A program made the position numbers and the translations under genes. Below are positions 29,228 through 38,633 of a DNA stretch of 64,000 bases, one piece after another (within the stretch, counting starts at the first letter, position 1; the number at the start of each line of letters is the position of its first letter). Source of the stretch: Vibrio maritimus (GTDB taxonomy: Bacteria > Pseudomonadota > Gammaproteobacteria > Enterobacterales > Vibrionaceae); assembly GCA_000755425.1 (NCBI GenBank), contig BBMT01000001.1:62001-126000 (forward strand). Direction: 5' to 3'. Below the pieces are notes generated by a model. It was given only the letters and a program-made list of their open reading frames with translations. It did not search any database and was not told the origin of the DNA.

Positions 29228-29618
29228 AGAAGCTTTGGATTTATCACAAAGTGGGAAGATAGCGTGAGAGTGTGTCAGGAGCAGAGTGGGTTTTCAAGCA
29301 TTCATAGAGAGAATGCGCAGTCATACTCAATGTAGCTGTGGATCAGTGTTACGAGAGTTGTACTACTTGGGGCAGTCTTGTTGTTATAAGGCTTGCTTAA
29401 ATGCGGTGAGTGACGGGGAGTAGGTAAGTCGCGAAGAGAAATCGCGAGAGAAAGTCGGGCTTAGCTTGGCATATAAGCCCGACTTATACGGAGCTTTGGA
29501 ATACTGTGCGTTTCCATCGCTTTTGTTGCCCTTGCTCTAAAAGCAAAGAGGTAACAATTTGTTAGACACAAGGTAGAGAAAAAGTTCCGCTACCTTGTAC
29601 CTGAAGGCTTATAAAAGC
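29228..29618. other. Intergenic region with three inverted repeats between nagB and recQ
   Basis: About 390 bases without a gene. It holds AAGTCGGGCTTA/TAAGCCCGACTT (29452-29485, perfect 12-base stem, 10-base loop), a smaller CGCGA/TCGCG stem at about 29430-29447, and ACAAGGTAG/CTACCTTGT near 29568-29598 just past nagB. None has a good T tail. They could end or stabilise nagB mRNA or form part of an unrecognised RNA. Confidence 0.45.
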
Positions 29619-30419
29619 TTATAGACCTTTGATGTTCTCAACTTCAAGCTCGTTGAAGTAGCGAACTGTTTTCACTTTTAGCTCTTGTTGAGCAGCATCG
29701 TCAGCAACGATGATTGCTTTAGAGTGCATTTGTAGTGCAGTCACTGTCCACATGTGGTTTACAGAGCCTTCTACTGCCATTTGAAGAGCTTGAGCTTTGT
29801 TGTGACCCATAGTTAGGATCATCACTTCTTCTGCGTCTAGTAGAGTTGCAACACCGATGGTTAGCGCGTATTTAGGTACTTGGTTGATGTCGTTGTCGAA
29901 GAAACGAGAGTTTGCGATACGCGTGTCTTCTGTCAATGTCTTGATACGAGTACGAGAGTTTAGAGATGAACCAGGCTCGTTGAACGCGATGTGACCATCG
30001 ATACCGATGCCGCCCATGAATAGGTTGATCTTGCCGTAAGAACGGATTTTTTCTTCGTATGCTGCACAGTGTGCGTCGATATCGTCCGCTAGACCGTCAA
30101 GAAGGTTGATGTTTTCTTCTTGGATATCAACGTGGTTGAAGAAGTTGTTGTACATGAAAGAGCGGTATGACTCTGGGTGCTCTGGGTCAATACCTACGTA
30201 CTCATCCATGTTGAACGTTACAACGTGTTTGAAGCTTACTTCACCTGCTTTGTGCATAGCGATAAGTGCTTTGTACGTTGAAAGAGGCGTACCACCAGTA
30301 GGTAGACCCAAAACAAACGGCTTTTCTGCTGTCGGTTTGAAAGCGTTGATACGCTCAACGATGTGGCGAGCAGCCCATTTACCTACTTGTTCTGCGTTCT
30401 GTAATGGAATAAGTCTCAT
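29619..30419 (-). CDS. nagB: Glucosamine-6-phosphate deaminase
   Basis: Converts glucosamine 6-phosphate to fructose 6-phosphate and ammonia, the entry of chitin-derived amino sugars into glycolysis. 266 residues, exactly the usual length. Motifs are [16 protein letters not shown] near residue 39, the active-site FNMDEYVGI with the catalytic aspartate near residue 72, and [17 protein letters not shown] near residue 136. It stands alone here, without nagA or nagE beside it, as is common in Vibrio. No frame problems. Confidence 0.96.
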   Translation of the reverse strand: MRLIPLQNAEQVGKWAARHIVERINAFKPTAEKPFVLGLPTGGTPLSTYKALIAMHKAGEVSFKHVVTFNMDEYVGIDPEHPESYRSFMYNNFFNHVDIQEENINLLDGLADDIDAHCAAYEEKIRSYGKINLFMGGIGIDGHIAFNEPGSSLNSRTRIKTLTEDTRIANSRFFDNDINQVPKYALTIGVATLLDAEEVMILTMGHNKAQALQMAVEGSVNHMWTVTALQMHSKAIIVADDAAQQELKVKTVRYFNELEVENIKGL

Positions 30420-30707
30420 GTTGATCCCCTAATAAAAGAATTTAGTGTGTTCTGAAACATTAATTCGCATTATAAAAAAAGTTTTTCGACACGGCTATTA
30501 CTTTTCTGTGAATTTTTCGTTTTTTTCTTGATCGGGATCGCCTTTTGCCATTGGTGTTGAAAGTTTGTTAACGGCTAGTGCTTTTTTAACAAGAAAAATT
30601 TTCAACAGAAAATAAAGGGCAAATTTGGGGTGTGTAGCGAGAGGAACTTGAAGGAATAGTCGAAGAGGTTCGAGAGTTGGGCAGAGAGCACCTGCCCAAA
30701 CCTTTGG
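30420..30707. other. nagB promoter region and ohr 3' flank
   Basis: About 290 bases, AT-rich near nagB. No gene and no site I can defend; a NagC-type site may exist in the A/T tracts at 30470-30530 but I could not align one confidently. Confidence 0.4.
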
Positions 30708-31130
30708 CTAGATCGCTTGACCATTAGCAGTAACAGCAACGTCGACGTTGCCACGCAGTGCGTTCGAGTATGGGCAAACTTGGTGCGCGACACGAACCAG
30801 TTCTAGCGCTGCGGTATCATCCATATCTAAAGTCACATCCAGAGCGACATCAAGAACAAACCCACCATGTTCATTGGCCTTTAGTGCGACCGTTGCTTTT
30901 GTTGGTGCTTGTTTTACTGCTAGTTTCTGCTGCTGAGCGACATGAAGAATGGCATTAGAAAAACACGCTGAGTAACCTGCTGCAAAAAGCTGTTCAGGGT
31001 TGGTTGCAGTGCCAGTTCCACCTAGCTCTTCTGGATAAGAAAGCGCAAGATCGAGCAAGCCATCATCTGTTGATACTTGTCCATTGCGGCCGGCGATTGC
31101 AGTTGCTGAAGTAGAGTAAAGTGCTGACAT
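30708..31130 (-). CDS. ohr: Organic hydroperoxide resistance protein Ohr
   Basis: Thiol peroxidase of the OsmC/Ohr family, 140 residues, reducing organic and lipid hydroperoxides in the cytoplasm. The two redox cysteines are present: the peroxidatic one in GYSACFSNAILH near residue 54 and the resolving one in AHQVCPYSNALRG near residue 118. The catalytic arginine-bearing N-terminal strand region (ATAIAGRNGQVST) is also there. It is divergent from ohrR with a palindromic operator candidate between them, the classical arrangement. Confidence 0.95.
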   Translation of the reverse strand: MSALYSTSATAIAGRNGQVSTDDGLLDLALSYPEELGGTGTATNPEQLFAAGYSACFSNAILHVAQQQKLAVKQAPTKATVALKANEHGGFVLDVALDVTLDMDDTAALELVRVAHQVCPYSNALRGNVDVAVTANGQAI

Positions 31131-31214
31131 AGGTTAATCCTTTCGCTGTTTTTAATTGTGTAAAATTAGGTTGCGCGCTAACTATATTGTTAAAGTTAGA
31201 TGATTGCAAGTATA

Positions 31215-31224
31215 TTGTGCACAA
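31215..31224. promoter_or_regulatory. OhrR operator candidate TTGTGCACAA
   Basis: Perfect 10-base palindrome in the 118-base ohr-ohrR gap, 25 bases before the ohrR start. A second inverted repeat, CTAAC/GTTAG, lies near 31180-31203. OhrR proteins bind AT-rich palindromes in such gaps. Confidence 0.5.
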
Positions 31225-31248
31225 CTTAATTTACTCGAGTGGCCAATT

Positions 31249-31688
31249 ATGAAGTTAGATAGCCTGAAGCCTTAGATTTAGACAAGCAAGTTTGTTTCGC
31301 ACTGTACAGTGCTAGCAATGCACTGACTCGTGCCTATCGGCCAATTCTTGAGCAAGTCGACCTCACTTATCTGCAATACATGACGATGTTGGTACTTTGG
31401 AAACAAGCGCCTATGAATGTCAAAGATATCGGGGCAGAATTGAAACTCGATTCCGGCACACTTACGCCGCTGCTTAAACGCTTAGAACAAAAGGGCTTGG
31501 TGGAGCGTAAGCGCAGTGAGTCCGACGAGCGTGCTCGTATGATTTTTGTTACCGAGCAGGGCAACGCGCTTCGCGAGAAAGCGATGTCGATACCTGGAGC
31601 GATTGCTTGTAAAGCCAAACTCGACCCAGAGGAGGCGATGGTGCTCAAACGGATTTGTGAGCGACTAACAGACAATTTGATGGATTAA
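31249..31688 (+). CDS. ohrR: MarR-family peroxide sensor OhrR (frame broken at 31270)
   Basis: Repressor of ohr that is released when organic peroxides oxidise its N-terminal cysteine. The cysteine is in DKQVCFALYSASNALTRAY. The winged helix follows (NVKDIGAELKLDSGTLTPLLKRLEQKGLVERKRSESDERARMIF). The ATG at 31249 runs into a stop after eight codons; CCC instead of CC at 31270-31271 gives MKLDSLKPLDLDKQVC and a 146-residue protein of normal length. It is followed after five bases by a LysR gene. Confidence 0.87.
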
Positions 31689-31693
31689 CATAG

Positions 31694-32611
31694 ATGGATA
31701 TTGAAGGACTCAATCGAGTCGGGTTTAAACATTTATTGGCGCTGCATGTGATGCTAGATACCTGCAACGTGACTAAAACGGCAGAGCTACTTTCCGTTAC
31801 CCCCTCTAGCGTAAGTAAAACTATTACTCAGTTACGCGATATTCTTGATGATGAGCTGTTTTTTAGAGATGGCACTTCGTTAACTCCAACGCTTTACGCT
31901 GTTGAGATCGCACCGCTCGTACATTCAATGTTAGCGAGTATGAATGGCCTGCTGAACCAAGCTCGTTTTGAGCCACAAGTATTTGAAGGCCGTTTTAGCC
32001 TATCAATGCGTGAAAGTACGTTTGAACTGTTTGCTAAACCGCTGGCGAAACTGACGACCGAGCTCACGCCCAAAGCTAAGCTAAATATCATGACTAAGGC
32101 GAAATTTGGCTTTGGTGCACTTCATAGTGGGCAAGTGGATTTCATTATCTTGCCACACGATGTCAGTCAGCCACCGACTAACACCAAAGAGTTGGTATGG
32201 GAAGTTGTCCTTGAGGATGAGTTGGTGTGTTTGATGTCACCTGACCACCCATTAGCAGAGGTAGATCTAACGATAGAGCATTACCTCAATAGTCAGCACA
32301 TTGGCATTGCTGAGTCCGAACTGAGCCGTCCTTACTTTGAACAAACGCTTAGGCAGCAACACGGTATTCGCGATGTGAAAATGATTGTGCCTGATTTTGG
32401 CGCCGCAGCAGTCATGTGTCACCAGTCGGAGTTACTGTTTACCTGTTCAAAACAATGGGCTGATGTCGCCAGCCAAGCGAAGGGATTGACGGTAAAATCT
32501 TTACCGTTTGAATATGGCAAAGTGGCTTACAGTGTTGTCTGGAATCGAGCGGCGATCAACGATCCTGCTATTCAGTGGCTCTGTTGTTATTTGCGTGATT
32601 TACGCGTCTAG
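31694..32611 (+). CDS. LysR-type regulator downstream of ohrR
   Basis: Regulator of 305 residues. The helix-turn-helix is LLALHVMLDTCNVTKTAELLSVTPSSVSKTI, then a NodD-like substrate-binding domain (DFIILPHDVS; DELVCLMSPDHPLAE). It starts five bases after ohrR in the same direction, so it may be co-transcribed with it, and it precedes the leader region of an EamA exporter, which it may control. The inducer is unknown. Confidence 0.82.
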   Translation: MDIEGLNRVGFKHLLALHVMLDTCNVTKTAELLSVTPSSVSKTITQLRDILDDELFFRDGTSLTPTLYAVEIAPLVHSMLASMNGLLNQARFEPQVFEGRFSLSMRESTFELFAKPLAKLTTELTPKAKLNIMTKAKFGFGALHSGQVDFIILPHDVSQPPTNTKELVWEVVLEDELVCLMSPDHPLAEVDLTIEHYLNSQHIGIAESELSRPYFEQTLRQQHGIRDVKMIVPDFGAAAVMCHQSELLFTCSKQWADVASQAKGLTVKSLPFEYGKVAYSVVWNRAAINDPAIQWLCCYLRDLRV

Positions 32612-32655
32612 TTGAACCAATACCGAGCTGATTTAACTATCTAAAGGATTGGAGT

Positions 32656-32702
32656 AACTAACAAATCGTTAGTTGCATATCAGGCTAGCTTCTTGTAGCC
32701 TG
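32656..32702 (+). promoter_or_regulatory. Two tandem hairpins upstream of the leader peptide
   Basis: AACTAAC/GTTAGTT with loop AAATC (32656-32674), then CAGGCTA/TAGCCTG with an eight-base loop (32681-32702). Neither has a T tail. They lie just before the leader-peptide ribosome site and share the TAGCC core with the stems further down. Confidence 0.5.
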
Positions 32703-32725
32703 AAATTTCATCAAAAAGGTTATTT

Positions 32726-32782
32726 ATGCATCACACAGTTTCTTACCTCTGGCTCACACTCACTATGCCTGTAGCTCGGTAG
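32726..32782 (+). CDS. 18-residue leader peptide upstream of EamA exporter
   Basis: Short frame MHHTVSYLWLTLTMPVAR ending in TAG. AAAAAGG lies six bases before the ATG, as strong a ribosome site as that of the exporter itself. Its stop is 82 bases before the exporter start. The last codons (CTCGGTAG, 32775-32782) can pair with CTACGAG at 32799-32805. This is the layout of a regulatory leader whose translation decides downstream RNA folding. I know of no described peptide with this sequence, and expression is inferred. Confidence 0.55.
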   Translation: MHHTVSYLWLTLTMPVAR

Positions 32783-32794
32783 GATCCCCTGTGC

Positions 32795-32867
32795 CTGGCT
32801 ACGAGTTGATTGTAGCCAGAATCGCACCTTCATTCTCGTAGCCCAAAGTTAAAAAGGAACGAGAATG
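32795..32867 (+). promoter_or_regulatory. Mutually exclusive RNA stems, translation attenuator candidate
   Basis: Three stems compete. Stem A: CTGGCTAC (32795-32802) with GTAGCCAG (32812-32819). Stem B: GGCTACGAG (32797-32805) with CTCGTAGCC (32835-32843), nine pairs. Stem C: CATTCTCGT (32831-32839) with ACGAGAATG (32859-32867), nine pairs, hiding the exporter ATG and placing its AAGG ribosome site in the loop. B and C cannot coexist; A excludes B and so favours C. Confidence 0.6.
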
Positions 32868-33782
32868 AATTCAAGGACACACATCGCTCATCAGGACAAA
32901 AAGCAGCAAGTTCAGGGATTAGTATACGCGTTAGTCGGTACCGCACTTTTTTCTATCAAACCGATTTTCATCAAAATAGCCTATCAATATGGTGGCGATG
33001 CGACGGCCATTATGTCGCTTCGTGCACTGTGTTCATTACCCTTTTACTTCATCGTGTTGTGTTTGCTGTGCCGGGATGGTCAAAAGCGTTCACTGGTGCG
33101 TCACCATGGTTGGCAAGCGGCACTCGTTGGCATCCTCGGCTACTACGTCGCGAGCTTTTTGGACATTGCAGCACTGGCCTATATTAGTGCTCAGCTAGAG
33201 AGGTTACTGATTTTCTTGTTCCCAAGTTTTGTCGTGTTGCTGAGTTGGCTGTGCCTTGGTCAGCGACCCACGCGTAATGTCGTACACGCGGTTGCTTTGG
33301 GGTATTTAGGAATTGCGGCCATCTTGTTTCATGATGTTCAATCTTTGGGTAGCGAGATTTGGAAGGGGAGCGGCTTGGCTATCGCATCCGCGTTTATTTT
33401 TGCCATCTATCTAATGCTGAGTAAAAGTATTATTGGCAAGATGGGCAGCGAGCTATTTACTAGTATTGGTATGGGAAGTGCTGGTGTTGCAATTCTTATC
33501 CAACTTGCTCTCTCTTCTGCATCGCTGAGCAACTGGTCATTTGAACTTGTCGTGCTTGGTGTTTTACTGGGGATTTTCTGTACTGTATTACCGTCTTATT
33601 TTGTCGCAGCGGGCATGGCTCGCTTAACCGCGACAGAGCTGAGTATCACTTCGAATATTGGCCCTGGTGTAACGGCTATTATGGCCGTATTCGTGTTGTC
33701 CGAGGCGTTCACTGTGTATCATTTTGTTGGATTGTGCTTGGTGACTTTGTCGGTATATTGGATGAAGAAGCCGACGCCGTAA
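32865..33782 (+). CDS. EamA/DMT-family exporter under leader control
   Basis: Inner-membrane transporter of the drug/metabolite superfamily, 305 residues with ten predicted helices in two EamA repeats (LVYALVGTALFSIKPIFIKIAYQYGG near residue 18; GSGLAIASAFIFAIYLMLSK near residue 168). A conserved TATELSITSNIGPGVTAIMAVFVLSE block lies in the second repeat. The start has AAAAAGGA at good spacing but can be buried in an RNA stem. The exported compound is unknown; relatives export amino acids or toxic metabolites. Confidence 0.82.
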   Translation: MNSRTHIAHQDKKQQVQGLVYALVGTALFSIKPIFIKIAYQYGGDATAIMSLRALCSLPFYFIVLCLLCRDGQKRSLVRHHGWQAALVGILGYYVASFLDIAALAYISAQLERLLIFLFPSFVVLLSWLCLGQRPTRNVVHAVALGYLGIAAILFHDVQSLGSEIWKGSGLAIASAFIFAIYLMLSKSIIGKMGSELFTSIGMGSAGVAILIQLALSSASLSNWSFELVVLGVLLGIFCTVLPSYFVAAGMARLTATELSITSNIGPGVTAIMAVFVLSEAFTVYHFVGLCLVTLSVYWMKKPTP

Positions 33783-33830
33783 GCCTGAGCAAAACGTTGA
33801 AAGGTGCTTTGAATACTAGAGACGCAATGG

Positions 33831-33857
33831 ATGTTGCACGATCGGCGTGCAACATCG
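33831..33857. repeat. Inverted repeat between convergent genes
   Basis: Perfect ten-base stem GATGTTGCAC/GTGCAACATC with a seven-base loop, 49 bases after the EamA gene and just past the end of the convergent barrel-protein gene. There is no T run, so any termination role is uncertain. Confidence 0.5.
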
Positions 33858-33874
33858 TGTCGCGGTGGTAATAA

Positions 33875-35004
33875 TTAGTTCCAAGCGCTACCAAATTGGA
33901 TATAGGTCGTCCATTCTTCAGGACCTTTGGCCACATCGATACCCACACGCATACCTAGTTGGCGAGCGATGAGATAGCGGAAACCGCCACCGTGAGTATA
34001 GTAAACCTGACTTTTAGCAATGCTTTCATCGTGGTTAAACGCCGTTCCTGCACCGACGAAGCCCAGTATTGTCCAGCGTTCGTCAATATCGTAGCTGAGT
34101 TCTAATTCGCCCAATGCTGTATTGTCAGCTTGATAACGCATTGCTGCGATACCACGCATTTCAACGTACGGTCGAGCATAAATAGAGGCAGGAAACTCGA
34201 CGTTATCTGAAATTGACTTAACATCACCGCGTACGCCAAGCCCCCAGTCCTTGGATAGACGGGTATAGTGTTGAGCATAGGCATTGTATTTTTGGTAGTC
34301 GAATTGGCCACCAAAGGCTTTGCGGTGATAATCGACTTTCAAGCCAGCTTTGGTGCCTTCTCGTGGTGAAAACTGGTTGTTGCGAGTGTCATACATTACT
34401 CGCCAGCCGAGGCGACCATCTTTGGAGGCTTGGTCAAGGCCTTCAAGTTTTGTATCTGAAGACATGTAACTGTATACCCCGCCGATGAAAAAGTCGGAAT
34501 CACCGAGGCGAACATCTAGCTCTTGAAAGAAGTACATCCCGCGGATGCTCAGATCTAATGGATTAGGCAGAAGTTCATTGTGGAATTTGAGGTTGAACTT
34601 AGCACCAAACAAACCACCTAAATATCTAACGCGATCATTCATCCAGTTACCATAGTGGAAACCACCATAGAGTTGACTTCCATTATTAGTACCCAGAGCC
34701 ATGAGCCCGATGTACTAGCAGGAATGTCTTTCACTTCCTCTCCGGCAAGACGTTTTTGTTTACGTTCTTCGGATTCGTGAAAAAATAGCAATGCTGCTCC
34801 GCCACCAACACCAACGGCAGGGTCGGTAACCGTTAATGGCACGGGAAGAAAACCGACAGCATTATCGAGAATGAACTGACTGCCATCCAGTCGTCCGTCT
34901 TTTGGGTCAATGAAGTTGTCCATCACGCCGGCTTGGAGGGAAGTGCTGCTCAATAGAGCACTAGCAAGAAGAAGAATAGAAGTGGAACTATATATATATT
35001 TCAT
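33875..35004 (-). CDS. Outer-membrane beta-barrel protein, BamA/D15-like barrel without POTRA (frame broken at 34706)
   Basis: About 376 residues after repair. A signal peptide ends near TSLQA (residue 24). The rest is a surface-antigen (D15/Omp85-type) barrel: GVGGGAALLFF near residue 64, strand-rich text, DTRNNQFSPREGTKAGL (the conserved family turn), and a C terminus ending YIQFGSAWN. No POTRA domain precedes the barrel, so it is not BamA or TamA. The frame splits at PASTSG; GGGG instead of GGG (CCC at 34706-34708 plus strand) gives SGLMALGTNNGSQ. The function of this short class is not established. Confidence 0.75.
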
Positions 35005-35330
35005 ACTTATAACGATTTAGAAGTGGCTGTTGTAAAGTGCTCCCTGCAATTTTTCCAATTATAGCGGCATATTAACGTCATCTTTGTCAGCGTTCGAGCA
35101 TTTAAATAGCAAGAACCGCCCATCGAATGTCATTATCCAATTGCTATTCGAATAGGTTGTATTGTCTTATTAGGTGGTTTGCTCTAGTGGGGTGCGATTG
35201 GTGGCAAACACGAATGAACGTCATCAGATAGCTGAGTTTTGTCTATTCACGTTTTCTATGAAAAAAAAGTATTCCAGAGAATAGAAGTGCGATAATGTGC
35301 GCACATTTCGTATTAGGGGTGATGGTAACA
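35005..35330. other. Intergenic region between divergent genes, no features recognised
   Basis: About 326 AT-rich bases with the promoters of the barrel protein (minus) and the RarD-like gene (plus). No palindrome or RNA stood out. Confidence 0.4.
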
Positions 35331-36253
35331 ATGCTGCGCCGATTTCATGATCTTTCTCAGACCTCAAAAGGGGTTGTTGCCTCAATTTTAGCTTCTTGCC
35401 TTTTTGGCTTGTTGCCACTTTATGTGCAGTTTCAACCGGATCTCGGTGCGTTCAAGGTGAGTGGTGGTGAAGGGCACTGGGTAGCTGCACAGCGAGTAAC
35501 GTGGAGTGCAGGACTCATGATGGTCATCCTTGTCATAACGGGTCGTATTCGTCAGTTTTGGCAAGCATTCAAGCAAACACGGTTATGGCATCGCTATTTA
35601 GTATCGGCGCTGCTCGTTGCACCCCAATACTGGTATTTGTTTGGGCGCCTTTGTACGGAGAGACACTGTCTGTTGCACTAGGCTATTTCACTTTACCTCT
35701 GGTGTTGGTTGTCGTGGGTAAGTTTGTCTATGGCGATTCATTGTCACGACTGCAATTGCTCGCTTGTTGTTTGGCGGCCATTGGTGTCGGCTATGCCTAT
35801 GTGATGGCTGAAGGTCTATCGTGGATTGTACTGCTGATTGCTTTGGGGTACCCGATCTACTTTATCCATCGCAAAACATTGGATGTTTCGAGTGACGTTG
35901 GCTTTACGCTCGACAATGTGTTTTTGTTGCCGCTTACATTTTTTGCAATGTTCTATCTATTACCTGTAGAGACGATTCAAGCCATACCAGTAACAAGTTG
36001 GTTGTACTATCTTGGTCTCGCGGTTGCTGGCGCAGTACCTATGTTGCTATTTCTCTACGCGTCGCAGTCACTACCGATGTCCTTGTTTGGTTTACTAGGA
36101 TATGTCGAGCCTGTATTAGTGTTTGCAGTTGGATTGCTGCTTGGCGAGCGCTTAGAGGCTGCAGACATGCCAACTTACGTACTGGTGATGATGGCACTCT
36201 CCGTTCTCGCACTGGATGGGGTGAAACGAGCGAGAACGCATGGTGCCGTTTAA
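35331..36253 (+). CDS. RarD-like EamA-family permease (frame broken near 35630)
   Basis: Ten-helix inner-membrane protein of the RarD branch of the DMT superfamily, 307 residues after repair. The first half has GVVASILASCLFGLLPLYVQF and VAAQRVTWSAGLMMVIL; the second has FVWAPLYGETLSVALGYFTLPLVLVVVGKFVYGD, a RarD-specific block, and AVPMLLFLYASQSLPMSLFGLLGYVEP. The frame changes near 35630; one added T (TTA for TA) gives VAPQLLVFVWAPLYGE. The start is put at 35331 (MLRRFHDL), with AGGGG about eleven bases upstream; 35322 is an alternative. Substrate unknown. Confidence 0.75.
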
Positions 36254-36274
36254 ATAGGCTTGTTGTCTTAATCT

Positions 36275-36583
36275 CTACATAACGGAGTCGAGACGCCCGA
36301 GAGGTACTTCAAGGGTGTTTTGACCGTGCTTGATCGGGCTGCCTACCATTTCATCATAAGCGCTGTCTTGCCTTAGAACGACTTCCTTTGCAGAGAGGTT
36401 TTGACAAAGACGGCGCATGTCCACCACGTTGTGCGCGCGTAGCAGCGATCCATTATCGTGGGTGACGTAATGCTCCTCGCCGTCCAGTACCACTGAAGCT
36501 TGGTAAAGTGACATTTCCAACGAGTGAATGACTAATTTGTCAAATTGGGCGTATTGTTCCAGTGTGCTTATCTTGGTATTCAT
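36275..36583 (-). CDS. Small conserved hypothetical protein, DUF6482-like
   Basis: 102 residues, soluble, no signal peptide. The text SLYQASVVLDGEEHYVTHDNGSLLRAHNVVDMRRL near residues 25-59 resembles DUF6482 proteins, small proteins of unknown function in gammaproteobacteria. Convergent with the RarD-like gene, 21 bases apart. No function is claimed. Confidence 0.65.
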   Translation of the reverse strand: MNTKISTLEQYAQFDKLVIHSLEMSLYQASVVLDGEEHYVTHDNGSLLRAHNVVDMRRLCQNLSAKEVVLRQDSAYDEMVGSPIKHGQNTLEVPLGRLDSVM

Positions 36584-36726
36584 CGCGCGTCTCCATCATT
36601 GCCCCGATTAGGTTTGTTTAGAAGGAATCAATGACAAACTTGTACGGTAGGGGTTAGATAAACGGTTAAATATCGTTCAATAAAGATGCGGATTTCAGAG
36701 AGTCGTTTGGTAAGTTTACAATGTAA

Positions 36727-36755
36727 AAGTCAGGCAGACTGGTGCTACCTGACTT
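36727..36755 (-). terminator. Terminator of the alcohol dehydrogenase gene
   Basis: On the minus strand AAGTCAGG/CCTGACTT with a 13-base loop is followed by TTTT, 20 bases past the stop at 36776. Confidence 0.65.
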
Positions 36756-36775
36756 GGAAATAATGAAAGAAGAGA

Positions 36776-37924
36776 TTACATTGCAGCTTCAAAGATTCCT
36801 TCTATTTCCGCCTGGCTTGCTTGACGAGGGTTCGTCATACAGCACACGTCTTCTAATGCACTTTCAGCAAGTTTGGCAATGTCTTCTGTTTTTACACCCA
36901 GCTCTTTAAGGGTGGCAGGAATACCTACCTTGTTTGATAGCTCTTCCATCGCTTCAATCGCAAGCTGTGCGGCTTGTTCAGCACTCAAACCAGACGTATC
37001 TTTACCCATCGCTTTGGCAATATCAGCAAACTTGACTGGGTTGGCACTGGCATTGAAACGTTGTACATGTGGTAGCAATACGGCATTACAAACACCGTGC
37101 GGTAGGTGATACGTAGCACCAAGCTGGTGTGCCATTGCATGAACATAGCCAAGGAGAGCGTTGTTGAATGCCATTCCCGCCATAAACTGAGCATACGCCA
37201 TTTGCTCACGAGCTTCGATGTTTTCACCGTCAGTAACACAGGTTGGTAGGTGCGCAGTGATCATCTCAATCGCTTTGAGTGCCACAGTATCTGTGATTGG
37301 ATTTGCCGCAATTGAAACATAAGCCTCGATCGCGTGAGTCAGTGCATCCATACCGGTTGCTGCAGTGAGTGAACTTGGCATCGCGAGCATCAGGTTAGGA
37401 TCGTTAACGGAAATCAGTGGCGTGACTTTTTGATCCACAATCGCCATCTTGATCTGTCTTTCTTCATCGGTGATCACACTGAACATGGTCATTTCAGATG
37501 CTGTACCTGCCGTGGTGTTGATAGAGATGAGTGGGAATGGAGCGAGCGTCGCTTTGTTGATGCCCTCGTAGTCTGTGATTTTGCCGCCATTGGTTGCGAC
37601 AAGTGCAATGCCTTTCGCGCAGTCGTGTGGTGAGCCCCCACCAACCGATAAAATTAAATCACAGCCTTCATCCGTTAAGACCTCAAGACCCGCTTCGACA
37701 TTTTGAATAGTAGGGTTGGGTTGGGTTCCATCATAGACAGCAGATGCGATCTGACGATCGTCGAGTTTTTTTGTAATTTGAGCGACAAGGCCTATTTGAT
37801 TCAAAACCGCGTCGGTTACGACGAGTGCTTTTGTGAATCCCTGTTGCTGGATAATATCCAGTGCTTTGTCTAGACACTCTTTTCCTAACAAGTTGGTCGA
37901 TGGAAGGATAATAGTACTGCTCAT
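36776..37924 (-). CDS. Iron-containing alcohol dehydrogenase
   Basis: Group III, metal-dependent NAD(P) alcohol dehydrogenase, 382 residues. The dinucleotide site is [18 protein letters not shown] near residue 91. Iron ligands are in [12 protein letters not shown] (aspartate and histidine near residue 195) and [20 protein letters not shown] (two histidines near residues 264-278). It resembles E. coli YiaY and Zymomonas AdhB. It stands alone with its own terminator. The physiological substrate is unknown; ethanol, propanediol or lactaldehyde are possible. Confidence 0.9.
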   Translation of the reverse strand: MSSTIILPSTNLLGKECLDKALDIIQQQGFTKALVVTDAVLNQIGLVAQITKKLDDRQIASAVYDGTQPNPTIQNVEAGLEVLTDEGCDLILSVGGGSPHDCAKGIALVATNGGKITDYEGINKATLAPFPLISINTTAGTASEMTMFSVITDEERQIKMAIVDQKVTPLISVNDPNLMLAMPSSLTAATGMDALTHAIEAYVSIAANPITDTVALKAIEMITAHLPTCVTDGENIEAREQMAYAQFMAGMAFNNALLGYVHAMAHQLGATYHLPHGVCNAVLLPHVQRFNASANPVKFADIAKAMGKDTSGLSAEQAAQLAIEAMEELSNKVGIPATLKELGVKTEDIAKLAESALEDVCCMTNPRQASQAEIEGIFEAAM

Positions 37925-38142
37925 TTGAATGCTCCTTGCTATTCGTCATGATGAATATAATGGCGGTAAGCTAACATGAGCATTTAATGAGAAGTATGAT
38001 GTAAATCAATAGGTAATATGGCGTTTAAGAATTAAACGATATCAATATAAGTGTTTTAAAACATAGCGTTATGTATTCTTTATGCATTTAAGTATTACCA
38101 TGACTATTGGTTGCTCGCTCTACGTATTGAATTTTCGAATGG

Positions 38143-38481
38143 TTAATGAGCGTGCATTTCACCAAGTGTTATCTTCGACAGCTGAGAGTTTACCCGCAAA
38201 GACTCGTCAATGATTAACCTAGGATCATCAAGGCCGATACCCTGCTCAATTGAGTTATTTGCTTTGTCTGAAAGTGATTTGAGCAATTCAATGGACAGCG
38301 AAATGTCGCTTTCCGAACCCTTAAGAGCGTTGAGCGACTGAAGGCTAAATAACTGCTCGGTGAGTTTGTTGAGGGCGGACTCCAGATCATAGGCCTCTTC
38401 GCTAAGTCTGATATTCGGTTTAAAGCGTTCCAGCTGCCGTATGGTGGTGATTAGGGTTTCTTGGAGAGTGAGTGGATCCAT
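38143..38481 (-). CDS. Hypothetical helical protein
   Basis: 112 residues, soluble and largely helical, with leucine-rich heptad-like stretches (ALNKLTEQLFSLQSLNALK). The start is put at 38481 (MDPLTLQETL) because AAGGA lies nine bases upstream; an ATG nine codons earlier lacks one. I do not recognise the family. Preceded by NUDIX and followed by the alcohol dehydrogenase promoter region. Confidence 0.6.
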   Translation of the reverse strand: MDPLTLQETLITTIRQLERFKPNIRLSEEAYDLESALNKLTEQLFSLQSLNALKGSESDISLSIELLKSLSDKANNSIEQGIGLDDPRLIIDESLRVNSQLSKITLGEMHAH

Positions 38482-38633
38482 GCTGCTTCCTTGTGCATTA
38501 AGTTTCATCTGCGTGTTGGTTTATACTGGTACACTATGTTGTAAAGTCGAACATGTTTTTAAAAACTGAGACATGGATCGTTTATTCTAGATATGAGGTT
38601 TGCATTCGACTGCTAGCCGAAGAATTCTGCGCT

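Noticed and set aside
31694-33782. Leader frame as a chance short frame only
   Set aside because: Considered, but the strong ribosome site, spacing and the three competing perfect stems make chance alone unlikely, so it is kept as a finding at moderate confidence.
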